In this document: positions 46,166 to 57,186 of the stretch, piece by piece
How the letters are laid out: each line of letters begins with the position of its first letter
Position numbering within the stretch: position 1 is the stretch's first letter
Assembly (NCBI RefSeq): GCF_933775445.1
Contig: NC_065875.1
Coordinates: forward strand, 16,305,555 to 16,369,554
Origin: Argentina anserina
Lineage: Eukaryota; Streptophyta; Magnoliopsida; Rosales; Rosaceae
Reading direction: 5' to 3'
Length of the DNA stretch: 64,000 bases
Notes under the pieces: model-generated
Told to the model about the DNA's origin: nothing
The model's database searches: none
The model's input: the letters and a program-made list of their open reading frames with translations, nothing else
Translations under genes and position numbers: made by a program

Positions 46166-48549
46166 AGAAGATTATACACATTAAATGTCTCTTCATTAAT
46201 TTAAACCACCTGTTTATTACTATGTTCATTTATCTTTAATTTCTTGGTCTATGGTCTCTATTCCATTAGTGATAAATACCATGTAACACAGTGCCATGAA
46301 CAGTCTTGTTAATTTTCTGGGTTTTTTATTAGACTCAAAAATGGAGAGTGAAGTGGGTAGTGGGTGGATCAGTTAAAGAGATGCAGATTTTGAAGAAGAT
46401 GATGATGTTGACCCATCTTTTTTTGTTGTATCGGAACTTGTATTATTATATATTAAATCTTTTGTAACTTGGACCGTGATGGAGTACTACTAGTACTGGG
46501 AAGTATTATTGCATGCATGTGTAGCTAAAATTTGCAAGGGGTTTCAGATGTCACATGCACACACATGCTTGTTTTGTTCGCATTCAACATACTAAGGCCT
46601 AATCGATGAATCCAATTATACAAGCGACCATGTTATGAGAATCCCCAACACAATAGTTACAATGGATTTCTATCTTTTTGATACACAATAGGGGAAAATA
46701 AAAATCCAAATGCCCCCCTCACTCTCCTCGTATAAGGAGAATCTAAGGAGGTGACCGGATTTCGCCACGGTTAAACATTAGGGGCATGTGCACCTTGTTG
46801 TGTAGAATCATATTCCTTTTGGTCTCACTAGATCAATGTATACCTTAGTTTTGTCACTCATCTAAAATTCCTTATTACTGCACAATGAAAGGTCCTATCA
46901 TTTTACTAGCGGAACTTCATGAGGAGGAGAGTGAGGAAGAAAGAGATATGGATGAGAATCATGAGATACAAAACAGAGGACAAGACGAAAGCTGTTGATG
47001 AGGAATCCGACCCAAAAAAGGGGGCTGTTGAAGTGGGGACTCGGTTATTGACTTGCAATTCAGAACTGAATCGATCAAAAATGAGTTCGTGGAGCCGACC
47101 TCGCTTTCTTTGTACTTGGATATTTTGTTGGTCCATGGCCTTAGATTTTCTCTATTGAAGAAAGCCATATCTGCGGCCACGTTTTGAGAATAAATGATAT
47201 ATACCAGCTATTGCTGCCTGTAATAAAAATAATTAATTGTGAAGATGATGCGAGAACAGTAGCGTGTTAGCTGGGAAGAAGGGAGAAGAAGATCTAAAAC
47301 AGTGAAGCCTTGTTCTTTTCTGTTGTCCGGTAGATCTTTTTTTTTTGTATTACCTTTACATGATCCGGGGCTCAAGCTCCCAGATTCCCAAGGCCTTGTG
47401 CTTGTATTGCTCTTTAGTTGATACACATTAATGCTACAAAAATGAAAGTTTTGATTGTGGACGAAGAACTGAGAACCATTTTAAGGTCTCGTTTGGTTTG
47501 CGAAGTAAATTTGGTAATTTGTTGACGTTATTCATTTTACGAGCATGCGATACCCGTATCACGTACCGAGAGTTCCATTGATAAGCAAATCTATACATGG
47601 ATACGGACATATGGTTGACGCCACTGTTCGAGTCTTAGCCTAGTTGCGCCGTGCAAGCACCTTGAGTCCCTTGAGACTGGCTCTACTGCCTCTGACTTAA
47701 TTATGGAGACGTTGACATGTTCTTTGTTAGTGGCATTCAAGACTACGGAGTGGCAATCCTTGGTGCTGCTTCAACCACACTACTACGGGTCTTCTTAACT
47801 GTAGGGAACTACGCATATTACGTATTAGTTGGTTTTGGAGCATCATTGGCCATTGGGTCTAAGTCTTATTTCAAGTCTGATTCATATCTACGACGCAGCC
47901 TGATCTCCTATAAAAGCATATACAGCATAACAGTGTTGGCTATTTGCATAGTTAAAACTTAAAAGGAGCATTAAGATACCCAATGTGATTGTTATACTCC
48001 AGCACTGTAACCATTGTTGAGTGACTTGAGTCAACCTAAATCTCAACTACACTACTACACAAAATAGTGCAGCTAGAATTATTTTCTCTCTTCATTCTTA
48101 CTATATATATTTACCTAAAGCTACATTTATACTACTTACATTCAGACAACACATATTTTAATAGGCCGGATCATGAATATGAATGTACTGTTTTTTTTTC
48201 TGTTCCAAAATGTTTTTAAATTTATTGCAACAGATCTGATTGTGACTATGCCAAGAACGATCATGGTGTTTTTGAGGTACCATATAAACTCAACTTACCT
48301 ATGAGGACGACATATGGTATAACATGCTTTCTATGCTATTTGGCCATTGCTTTAGCTACATATCCTATTAGTCTTTAAACAAAAAGAATTATGCCAAGAA
48401 CGATCATACGTACCAACTATACTAGACACACAACAGCAGTATTAAATTATGAAAAAACTCCATAGTCCATACTGAGATTCATTTCAAGTAAAGACAACGA
48501 CTAAATTTAAAACAAGAACACACAGAAGACACAAGATATAATTGGACTT
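46166..48549. other. intergenic, no gene supported
   Basis: The 3' region of the Ser-rich gene is followed by AT-rich DNA. An open frame at 47717-47962 (81 codons, hydrophobic, MFFVSGIQDYGVAILG) matches nothing I know and has no obvious promoter. Frames at 46906-47180 overlap on both strands and look random. Confidence 0.4.
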
Positions 48550-48963
48550 TTACTGCTGCCTCACTTTCTGGTTCAAGAGCATTTCCCGGAGCTCCACTGG
48601 GTCGATCTCATCCGCCATATTAGCCGGCCTGTAGTACCCAGTTCGAGGATCAGGTGCCCAAGCAGACGAAGACTCTTCCTTCGTCATCCCAACTCTCTCG
48701 TCCAGCTTCATCACCATAGCGTTCCTGGACCCTCCCATTCCATAGCCAGCTGCCACAGAGCCATGTGAAGCCGCCGCGTGACCTCGTCTGCTCCGACAAT
48801 TACCAAATATTAAATTATCACCAACAGAACAAAAATAAAATATCATCGCATTTAAATATGAAGCACATCGAAATGAGCAGTTATTTGAGATTTTGAGGAG
48901 TGCTCACCGATGAATGGAAGCGGCAACGGGAAGGAGATTCGCTTTAGAGAGGAAGGAAGCCAT
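48550..48963 (-). CDS. LEA_3 family protein, SAG21/LEA5-like (2 exons)
   Basis: This is a small stress protein of the late-embryogenesis-abundant LEA_3 family. Members such as SAG21 are mitochondrial and linked to oxidative stress and senescence. On the minus strand exon 1 is 48963-48908 and exon 2 48787-48550, joined CG|A, for 97 residues. The N-terminus (MASFLSKANLLPVAASIHRR) is Ser/Arg/Ala-rich without acids, as in a mitochondrial presequence. Family motifs follow: RRGHAAAS, then WAPDPRTGYYRPAN and EIDPVELREMLLNQK at the C-terminus. The intron is GT-AG at the usual position after the presequence. A TATA box lies about 60 bases upstream. No defect is seen. Confidence 0.88.
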
Positions 48964-49023
48964 TGGAGTTTCAACAGATAGATAGGTGTTAGTGTTGGTG
49001 ATAACTTGATGGATCCAACAGAG

Positions 49024-49035
49024 CTATATATATAG
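49024..49035 (-). promoter_or_regulatory. TATA box of LEA_3 gene
   Basis: On the minus strand CTATATATATAG lies about 61-72 bases before the ATG, giving a leader of about 35 bases. Confidence 0.65.
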
Positions 49036-49825
49036 CTAGCTACTGCAGAAGCCTGTCAATTCTTGGGAAACTGAGATGAATTCTCAAGAATGAAAACTGG
49101 TGCAGTAGCTTGCTGAACAGGAGAAGTAGATGAAGGACAAGTGAGGGAGGTGCTTCCCTTCCGCTTCTGAAACGATAAGTGTGGCGGTGGGAAGGATGAG
49201 AAGGAGGAAGGTTAGGGTTTCCGTCTCCATTTATATGGTCATGAAAGGTCAAAATGAACCGTGGGACATTGACACGTACGTTCAGAGATGTAGCCAGTGG
49301 AAATAAATTTTTATTCTTTTATTTAACAATCACATATGGAGATCGACACATTTTCTTCATTTCTTGTGTCTTAGCCAGTAAATTTGCTCAACACCTTAAT
49401 TTGCATACTAATATGATCACTCCTGGAAAAATTACTTACTAGTATTAGATCACATTTAAATTAACAAAAAACTTACTTTTCATATTTCTCATATAAATTA
49501 AGACATAAGCTCAACTCAAAGAATAAGTAAAACAAAACTGTTTCATTAATTAATGCAAAAATATCTAAAATACATTTATTTTCGTGAAAATTAACAAATG
49601 ACACTCATAAATCTAACAAATTTCTCTCTCCTTATTTTTTAGTTTTTTTTTTCCGGCAAATTTAAGTTTTCCGGCCAAACCACCGGCAATTTGGAGGTGA
49701 GCCACTATATAAAGTTGTTCCTTATGTCATGGGCTTTCATTTAAGTATTATATTGCATATGGTTTGAGAAATTTTAAAAATTTGAATTTTATTCACCAAA
49801 AACCACAATATCAATTAGTTTCTCA
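49036..49825. other. intergenic, no gene supported
   Basis: Promoter region of the LEA_3 gene, then AT-rich DNA. A minus-strand frame at 49040-49252 covers this promoter and has no recognisable domain. Confidence 0.4.
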
Positions 49826-50066
49826 GTCGACAGTAGCAGCTAGATTTATAGTCGACAGTAGCAGGTACATTCCAAGTCGACAGTAGCATGTATCTTCAAA
49901 GTCGATAGTAGCAGGTACCTTCCAAGTCGACAGTAGCAGTTAGATTCATAGTCGATAGTAGCATGTACCTTCCAAGTCGACAGTAGCAGGTGTCTTATAA
50001 GTCGACGGTAGCAGTTAGTTTTTATAATCGACAGTAGCAGATAACATATCTATTGATAGTAGCAAA
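49826..50066. repeat. 25-bp minisatellite, about 10 units
   Basis: Units share the core GTCGACAGTAGCAG followed by a variable half such as GTACCTTCCAA or TTAGATTCATA. The period is exactly 25 bases in the first units (49826, 49851, 49876). Later units drift and the last two are degraded. No coding frame runs through. Confidence 0.92.
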
Positions 50067-50297
50067 CACTGTGGGTCAAAAAGGGGTAAAAAAGTAAAAT
50101 ATTTTATGACATGTGGCAACTTGCCATCATTTGGTCCTTATTTATAAATTTTGGTCTTTATTTGTTTTATCAAATCAAATAGTGAGTTATTTGTAAACTA
50201 AATTGTTGTCTCGTACTTTAAAGTAATTTGCTATAAAAAAATTCTCACCGCATTGCTCAAAGATAACCCCAAATTCAAAACTTGTTACCACTCAAGG

Positions 50298-50407
50298 ATG
50301 GCGTCGCTAATCAACTCCACCCCACGGCCTTCTCACCTCACAGTCCTTGATCTCTTTGTTTCTATTTGGCCATCAAATCCTCCACCGCATCAACACCCAT
50401 TCCCAGG
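50298..50407 (+). pseudogene. possible first coding exon cut by the retrotransposon
   Basis: An ATG at 50298 in context CAAGGATGGCG opens a frame (MASLINSTPRPSHLTVLDLF...) that is rich in P and S, GC-richer than its surroundings, and runs uninterrupted into the LTR. It may be the start of a plant gene, for example a transit peptide, interrupted at CCAGG. I do not recognise it and the other side of the insertion is beyond the window. Confidence 0.35.
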
Positions 50408-51224
50408 TGTTTGGGCCTAAAATAATACTCCGGTATTATTTAGATTCTTTAGACTCGTGGACCGGTTATTTGAAGAAAATCTATCAAAGAGCAAGATTAT
50501 ATTCCTTATTGGAATAGATTTCGGGGACTGATGCTGTATAGAATCTGAGTTGAGTAAGGAAGGTGAATCCAAAGCAACTAAGAGGTTCTCAAGACTTGAT
50601 CCGCAAGAAAGAACAATCTTTGTTTTCTATATAAAGGGGTCGAATGTGCAAAATAACACACAAACAACGTCAAACAAACTATCGCGCAACCGCATAATCA
50701 AGTCTCCCTACAGAGCAAAAGTCCGATTAGCTTCGGCAACCAAGTCTCCCATTGGAGCGGAGCTACCCAGATGTACGCCTCGCGCTGCATGTAGCAACAA
50801 GTCTGATTAACTTCGGCAACTAGAGTCAAGTCCATCGAGTCGCTAGCCTAGCTTCTAGCAAACACAAAAGTCTGAACTAGTCAGCAATTCCCTACAGCAG
50901 GAGAGTCCACATTATAAGCTCTGCTTTTCCCCAAACGGTCTAAAGTAAGATCGGCCATCCACTTGAGGTGGAGTGAAAGGTACCTAGCAACTCCGGTTGT
51001 GTATAGGTCATTTGAACTTCAGCGGTTTATCAGCAACTGCGGAACAATCGTTCGAGAAGAAGACAGTACGTGAGCGCAATCATCATCAACAAGCAAGAGT
51101 TGTACCTAACTCAAATGTACTGGCACGCCAAGTAACAACAGAGAACGAAGGTTAGAACTATCTAGGGTTCAAAATCGGGGCTTGCTAATTGTTCCCTGAG
51201 GAAATCTTTTTCCCAGCTCGAACA
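50408..51224 (+). repeat. 5' LTR
   Basis: 817 bp, TG...CA. A TATA box (CTATATAAAGG, 50628-50638) marks the U3/R promoter. Sub-repeats of the type GTCYGATTARCTTCGGCAAC occur twice in the downstream half. Confidence 0.9.
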
Positions 51225-51226
51225 TT

Positions 51227-51244
51227 TGGCACGCCCAGTGGGAC
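51227..51244 (+). other. primer-binding-site candidate
   Basis: TGGCACGCCCAGTGGGAC begins two bases after the LTR end, where the tRNA primer anneals. It begins with TGG, complementary to CCA. I did not assign the tRNA. Confidence 0.6.
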
Positions 51245-51385
51245 GGTGTCAAGATAGCAAGTCGGAATCCTTACTCAAGAGGATATCCACCTTGCTCGAA
51301 ACCAGAGCACTCGCATTCTGTTCCTCACAACACATCGACTTGCAAAGGTTTAACAGCGGTTGAGGCATTACTAAAATTTGGAGTG

Positions 51386-52700
51386 ATGGCGACACCAGAA
51401 GACATGCAACTAGCTTTCAAGGAGTTGACAAAGGTAGTCAAGTCATTGGAGGAGTCATTCGGTGAGAGAATGACTGCGGTCAAGAGAACGTTGGATATTG
51501 TGTCGCAACTACAGTCGACACAGGGTCAGCATCTAGTTGAGACCACGACAGATTGAAGAGGCTGGTTATGAGTGCTAACGAGCAGGCGAACAATGCTCAT
51601 TTTGAGTTTGAAGGCCAGGACGAGCGGTTTAAGCAAATCGAAGAAGCGTTGGGAATACAACGGACTGTCACTGGGCTTTACGAGAGACAGAACCATGACA
51701 AGCCTAAGGCCACGAAAAAGGATAGGTCCAACAGGAAGGTTAACGCCGGTGAAAAGGACGAAGCCAGCGACAAAGATGAGGAGGCTGACAAATCAGATGC
51801 AGAGCCTATCAAACCCGCAAGGGAAAAGAAGACGAAGGCTAAAAAGGGAAAGTTTACGTTTGGAAGTTCAAGACGTTCGAACACTCCCGAGTTTGAGGCA
51901 CTTCAGAGGGCAGTGTCACTTCTTCAACCAAGCGGGAGACAAGAGCGTCAACACCATTTCCATCGCGAGCGTCAAGGGGAGCATCGAGAAGAGCCTAAGA
52001 AAGAAGCAGAAGAGGGTCAGACCCTTACCAAAGAGCAGGTTCAGAAGATGATCCAAGAGAGTGTGAGGACCATTCATGGTCATGCTGCCGCGAACATATC
52101 CTATAAAAGTCCATTCCCAGAATGGGTGACAGCATGTCCTTGGCCTTCGGGTTATCGACCAATCAAGTTCCAGACTTTCTCAGGAGAGGGTTCCGAGAAT
52201 GCAGCTGAGCACATCTCGCGTTTTCATAGTGATTGCGAGCCATATGCATCTGATCCAGTCTTCAAGATGAGGGCTTTCGGTTCATCTCTGTCGGGACCGG
52301 CGTTATCTTGGTTCTCTAAGTTAGCACCAAGGTCCATTTCAGATTGGTCCATACTCGAGACAATGTTTAAAACGACTTTTGGAAGTGTTGAGCTTGAGGT
52401 GGATTTGTCATCTTTGACTTCCATGTATCAACAACCAATGTAGTCGGCATTGGAGTTCCTGAAGAGGTTCAAGGTTCAGCAAGCAAAGTGCAGAACACCA
52501 CTCGCGGAACAAGATGCCATTCGAATTGCTATAAAGGGTTTGGAAACCCATCAGCGGGCCAAACATCATGATGCCTACTTTTCTAGCATGGCAGACTTAA
52601 TGAACAAGGTAGGAAGCTACCAAGTGTTCCTCAGTGAGATGGAGGATAGTGCCACAGTTCCAAAAGGTCCACCTGTGTCTTATCACCCTGGTACTTTGAA
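51386..52700 (+). pseudogene. gag of the Tat-type element (broken)
   Basis: From the ATG at 51386 a coiled-coil-like start (MATPEDMQLAFKELTKVV) is followed by a frameshift near 51545. The main frame then runs on through a charged Lys/Glu-rich stretch to the capsid-like retrotransposon gag domain (about 52110-52660: FSGEGSENAAEHISRF, GPALSWFSKL, SISDWSILETMF, FLKRFKVQQAKC). A TAG at 52441-52443 interrupts the domain where Gln is expected. It packages the RNA in intact elements; here it cannot be made full length. Confidence 0.85.
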
Positions 52701-52989
52701 ACCGCGCTATGCAGTTCCATCTGGAACTAAGAGGGTTTCCACTATCTACTCGCATGTAGATCCTTTCTACACACCATATCCATATGAAGAGCAGTGGGTC
52801 GAGGAGGTAGATGATGAAGTAGCTGCAGTAGAGATAGCCGGAAGACATGCATTGAATTCCAAGGCTTTGAAGATGTCTAGAGACCCTGTAGCATTCACCA
52901 AGCCTGAGTACGAGTCGTATACCTACAATGCTCACAAGGCTCCAGAGATTGTGGATGAATTATTCGCGAGTGGAAGAGTGAAGCATGAT

Positions 52990-53571
52990 ACTGCAATGCC
53001 TACTGCAGCACAAATAGAAGGGAAAAAGTATTGCAAGTTTCACAACTTGTTCAATCACCAAACAGCGACTGTGTTAAGCTCAAGGATCAGCTGCAAACCT
53101 GGATTAACAAAAGCATGCTTGAGGTAGATTCTGAAAGAGCTGCAGCATGGGTCGATATTGATCCCTTCCCTATAGTGTCAGTGGTGGAAGTTACACCATT
53201 GACAACACCTTTGAAGGCTCGCCACCCTTCTAAGTTTGCTAGGTACACTTATGATGCTTCCTTGGCTCATGAGATCTTGGACAAGCTTATTGCTGAGGGT
53301 GAAACCATTGTACCATGGACTAAGTTTCCGACTGTGGAAGAAGTTAAAGGTAAACGGTATTGTAAGTTTCATAACATTTGGACTCACGATACTCGTATTT
53401 ATATACAGCTCAAGGACCAGGTACAACAGTGGTTAGATGAGGGAGTGTTGTCTTTTGCCTCAAACGGTATTGTAAGTTTCATAACGTTTGGACTCACGAT
53501 ACTCGTATTTTTATACAGCTCAAGGACCAGGTACAACCGTGGTTAGATGAGGGAGTGTTGTCTTTTGCCTC
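52990..53571 (+). pseudogene. gag C-terminal zinc-knuckle-like repeats with 110-bp tandem duplication
   Basis: The motif YCKFHN...H-x-T...LKDQ, common after gag in Tat elements, occurs near 53028 and 53357. The second is followed by a near-identical 110-base copy: 53352-53461 is repeated as 53462-53571. The repeat length is not a multiple of three, so the duplication itself shifts the frame. Confidence 0.75.
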
Positions 53572-54905
53572 AAAGCCTGAGCCGGGTATGAAGACAGCAG
53601 CGAAGGAAGTGCCCTTGGCGAAAGCGGTTGCAGGAGCCGAGCAATATGAGCAGGGTAAACAGAAGGGTGTAGTCCAGAACAAGAAGCAGACTGTAGCAAA
53701 GGCAAGAACTTATGTCCTTTGTAATCGATGCAAGAAAGAGTGTTCCATAAATTGTGACAATTCTGGGAGACACGAGGAAGCAAGAAGACATCGAAGGCCT
53801 CGCTCGCCGATGAATCCATACGAGAGGGGCAACCCCAAGAAAGCTAGAGTTCAGATGAACACTTATGCTCAAGCGCTAAAGAGGCCAAGCTCAGGTCTTG
53901 GTGGGGCAAATGCGCCGGAAACTCAAGCTAGTCGCGAGGCGCTGCAACGGCCATACATACCGCCTGCATCGAGGTCGTTAAAACTAGATGTTTGGTACGT
54001 TCAAGACCATGGAAGAGCCATGGAAGCTACAAAGACTCAGAAGAGGAACGTACAAAAGAGATGGGGAAGGGCCAAAAGAACGTTAGAGGCGTATAACAGA
54101 GGCGAACTCTCTCGCGACCAGCTGGAACAACCACCTTAGTCTAAGGCCATACGTTCACATTCGTCGGAATGATAATTACAGGAAGGAGCCATACTCCAGG
54201 AAAATCGTTCATGATCGAATTGAACGACCAATGGAAACTGCTCCTAAGCGCATAATTTCAATCCATGATGGCAGGGCAGCAAACAGAGAGCACGAACAGA
54301 GTGTTTTTATCCGGCAGAAACAACAACAAAGTAGTGTTGCACAACCTGCGCAATCTAAATGGGTTCGAAAGAGGTCTGTAAGTAGGCCAAGCCACCAGGA
54401 ACCAGTTCTAGAGAAAATCAAGTCACAGTTTGAATGGAAGCTGAAGATCAAAGAACCAACACCAGTGGTTCCAATAGTAAAAGAACCAACACTTGTGGTT
54501 ACAGAGATAGGCGAGGCTGCGGTAGTGGTTACTCCTCCAAAGGTCCATCAGGAGCAATCGCTAACGGAGTATCTCAGGAGTAAGTTCCCCTCGCGAACGC
54601 CAACTGGGTCAATTCCGGATGACAATATGGAAGAACCACTGTAATGAGCAAGGGTTAGAACTTTCTGATCAAGAGGAAGAGCTTGAGGAAGGTTATGATG
54701 AAGAAATAGTAGATACCCCAGACTGCAACATGTTTAACCTTTGTCATGAAGATAGCATCGAGGAAGGAATACCATAGCCAAATACTGTTCTAGTTGCAAC
54801 ATGGTATTCACTTTGTCCTCGAATTATGCTCTTCCAAGGCCAATGCCATCTCATCTATTCATTGGAGGTGAGACACCTGCCCAGGAGGTGGGTACAGTCG
54901 CATAG
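53572..54905 (+). pseudogene. gag-pol linker region (broken)
   Basis: Basic and acidic low-complexity frames (53555-54139, 54231-54644) are separated by stops and shifts. Repeats of the type KEPT(P/L)VV occur near 54450-54500. No catalytic domain is seen. This region is variable in the lineage. Confidence 0.6.
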
Positions 54906-55610
54906 TTGTCATCTACAGAGGTACCAACTGTTGATAAAGACACGTGGAAAGAGGGAGCTGATAAATCCCACACGATGACAGAGCTCCAAAGATTCTTTAT
55001 GATGTTCACAAATCCTACAACGACCATGACTCAGCACATTAAACCTTTATACATATCAGCTGAGATGGAGGGTAAGAGAGTGAACAAAATCCTCGTCGAC
55101 GACGGTGCATCGGTTAGCATTATTACAGTGAAAACAGTCGAATCACTTGGCATTGCAAAGGAAAAGGTTCTCAGTAGCAATCTTAAGGTCAGGAGTTTTG
55201 CTGGTAACTTAGCTTAGACCTTGGGAGTTTTGATCCTCAAAGTCAAGATAAGACCTTCCGAGCTGTTCCAGACGTTCTTTGTTACAGACTGCACCGCTTC
55301 ATACAACATCATACATAGAGCTTATTGCATCCTTCTACTATACACCAAGAAATGTTGATGTGGGATCCCGCAACTGATAAGGCAGAGCTAGTGAAAGCAG
55401 ATGATAGACCATACTCAGTCGCTTCCTGCATTTTGGATGCTGAATACTATTATGGGGACATGAGGCCTTTAGGAGTTGCTGGAATCGATACCAAGGGTCG
55501 TCCAGTTGGGGTGACTTCTACAGAATTGACACGATGGGGTTTAGTACAGGTCAAAGTATATATAAGCAGACCTGGCTTCATCGTGAAAACAAAAAATAAT
55601 CATTCATGAG
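54906..55610 (+). pseudogene. retropepsin-like protease (broken)
   Basis: The aspartic protease core reads ILVDDGASVSII, with D-G-A in place of the usual D-T/S-G, preceded by ISAEMEGKRVNK. TAG at 55215-55217 stops the frame after FAGNLA where Gln would fit. Downstream scraps resemble the linker to reverse transcriptase. Confidence 0.75.
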
Positions 55611-55756
55611 TACATCACTTGCCAAAGAGCAAGAACAATCCTATGTGTCCTTTCTCCAACGCTTATCAATTTATAGAGAGAAACAAGAAGCTTGGGGGGC
55701 AGTCGCACTAGTAGAATGCATTGAGGATGATTTGACTAAGAAGAAAGAAGAAAGAA

Positions 55757-56600
55757 GTGTATATCGATGATGTGGTGGTCAAGTCTAAGAAGAAAGAAGA
55801 TCACATCGAGAATTTAAGGACAGTGTTCACCAGAATGAGAAAGCACAAGCTTAGGATGAACCCAGCTAAATGCATTTTTGGGGTTCGAGCAGAAGCCTTC
55901 TTAGGTTTTATAGTGCATGAAAGAGGTATTGATGTTGCGGAGGACAAGGCAAAAGCGGTTCTAGAGGCTCCGACACCTAGGAATAAGAAGGAACTTTAGA
56001 GTTTGCTTGGAAAAATAAACTTCCTTCGACGCTTTATTTCTAATTCAGCTGGCAAAACCACAGTTTTTTCTCCTTTGCTAAAACTTAAAGCAGATCAAGA
56101 ATTTCAATGGGGACCTGAGCAATAGGCAGCTTTTGATAAAATCAAGGAATACCTTACTCATCCACCTGTTCTTAGACCTCCACAGCCTGGAATACCTTTA
56201 AAGCTATACATCTCAGCTTCCTCTTACTCAATAGCAGGACTCTTAGCACAAGATGATGATGGAGAGGGGGCAAGAAGATTGAACATGCAGTTTACTACTT
56301 GAGCTGGACCTTATTAGAGGCTGAAACTAGATACTCGCCAATTGAGAGGTTGTGTTTAGCTTTGTACTTTGCTGGTACTAAGCTCCGCCATTACATGCTG
56401 TCCTTTACCACAGTGGTGGTGGCACAAACTGATTTAGTGAGGTATTTGCTTACCAGACCTATGCTTAGGGGTCGGATTGGCAAGTGGATTTTGGCGTTAT
56501 CAGAGTTTTCTTTACAATATACACCTTTAAAGACGCTTACAGGACATGCAGTGTCCGACTTTTTGTTGCATCATCCTATTATTGAGGATATAGAAGACCA
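55757..56600 (+). pseudogene. reverse transcriptase C-terminal half and RNase H (broken, N-terminal RT missing)
   Basis: The frame begins at the catalytic YIDDVVVKS box. The fingers and first palm motifs that should precede it by about 150 residues are absent: 55610-55756 does not encode them. Thumb and connection follow (FLGFIVHERGI, LLGKINFLRRF), with TAG at 55997 and 56123, both at expected Gln codons. A frameshift lies near 56268, then the Ty3-type RNase H part continues (YSPIERLCLALYFAGTKLRHY). Confidence 0.85.
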
Positions 56601-57186
56601 GAACGTGGTTGTTTCCTTTGTCCGCACTCAGCCTTGGGTTCTGTATTTTGATGGCAGCATCACTGATCATTTATCAGGAGCAGGTGTTGCATTGGTTAGC
56701 CCCTCTGGAGCAAGGCATTGTTATTCCTTTCAACTAGAATGTAAGTGCACTAACAATCAAACAGAATATGAAGCAATCATCATTGGACTGGAACTTTTGC
56801 TTGATCTAGAAGTAACAGAGGTGAAAGTATTAGGTTATTCACTCTTAGTCCTTAACCAGCTCAAGGGTGTCTACAAGTGCAACAATTTTACATTACTCCC
56901 TTTTTAGGAGCGAACATCAGAGTTGTTAGATCAATTTGCAGACGTGGTGCTTGATTATATTCCTAGGGAACGAAACTTTGCTGCCAATGAATTAGCACAG
57001 TTGGCTAATGGTATCCGTTTGGCAGATGGCGTTTGCGAGAGGATTTTAAAAGTTCAGAGACGCACATTACCCTCCTTTATGACAAGGAAAGAAGTTAAAG
57101 ATGAATGGTTGGTAGCAGTTATTGACTTTATTGCTGTAGATTGGCGACAACCAATTATCTAGTACCTTACTGATCCTTCTGCGCCT
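56601..57186 (+). pseudogene. second, archaeal-type RNase H (broken)
   Basis: VLYFDGSITDHLSGAGVALV has the first catalytic Asp, and CTNNQTEYEAIIIGLELLL the Glu. The later Asp of the consensus DS-x-L is replaced by GYSLLVLNQL. TAG at 56905 and 57160 interrupt the frame. The presence of this extra RNase H is the key Tat-lineage marker. Confidence 0.85.

Noticed and set aside
47717..47962. 81-codon hydrophobic frame as a membrane protein gene
   Set aside because: No homology recognised, no TATA box or intron structure, and neighbouring DNA is AT-rich spacer.
49826..50066. CRISPR-like array because of regular repeats with variable parts
   Set aside because: Units are 25 bp with no true unique spacers and the sequence is a plant nuclear minisatellite.
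51678..51884. Minus-strand frame opposite gag
   Set aside because: It is the complement of the Lys/Glu-rich gag stretch.
53520..53872. Minus-strand frames opposite the gag-pol linker
   Set aside because: No motif and no splice signals, unlike the antisense gene at 59.8-63.2 kb.
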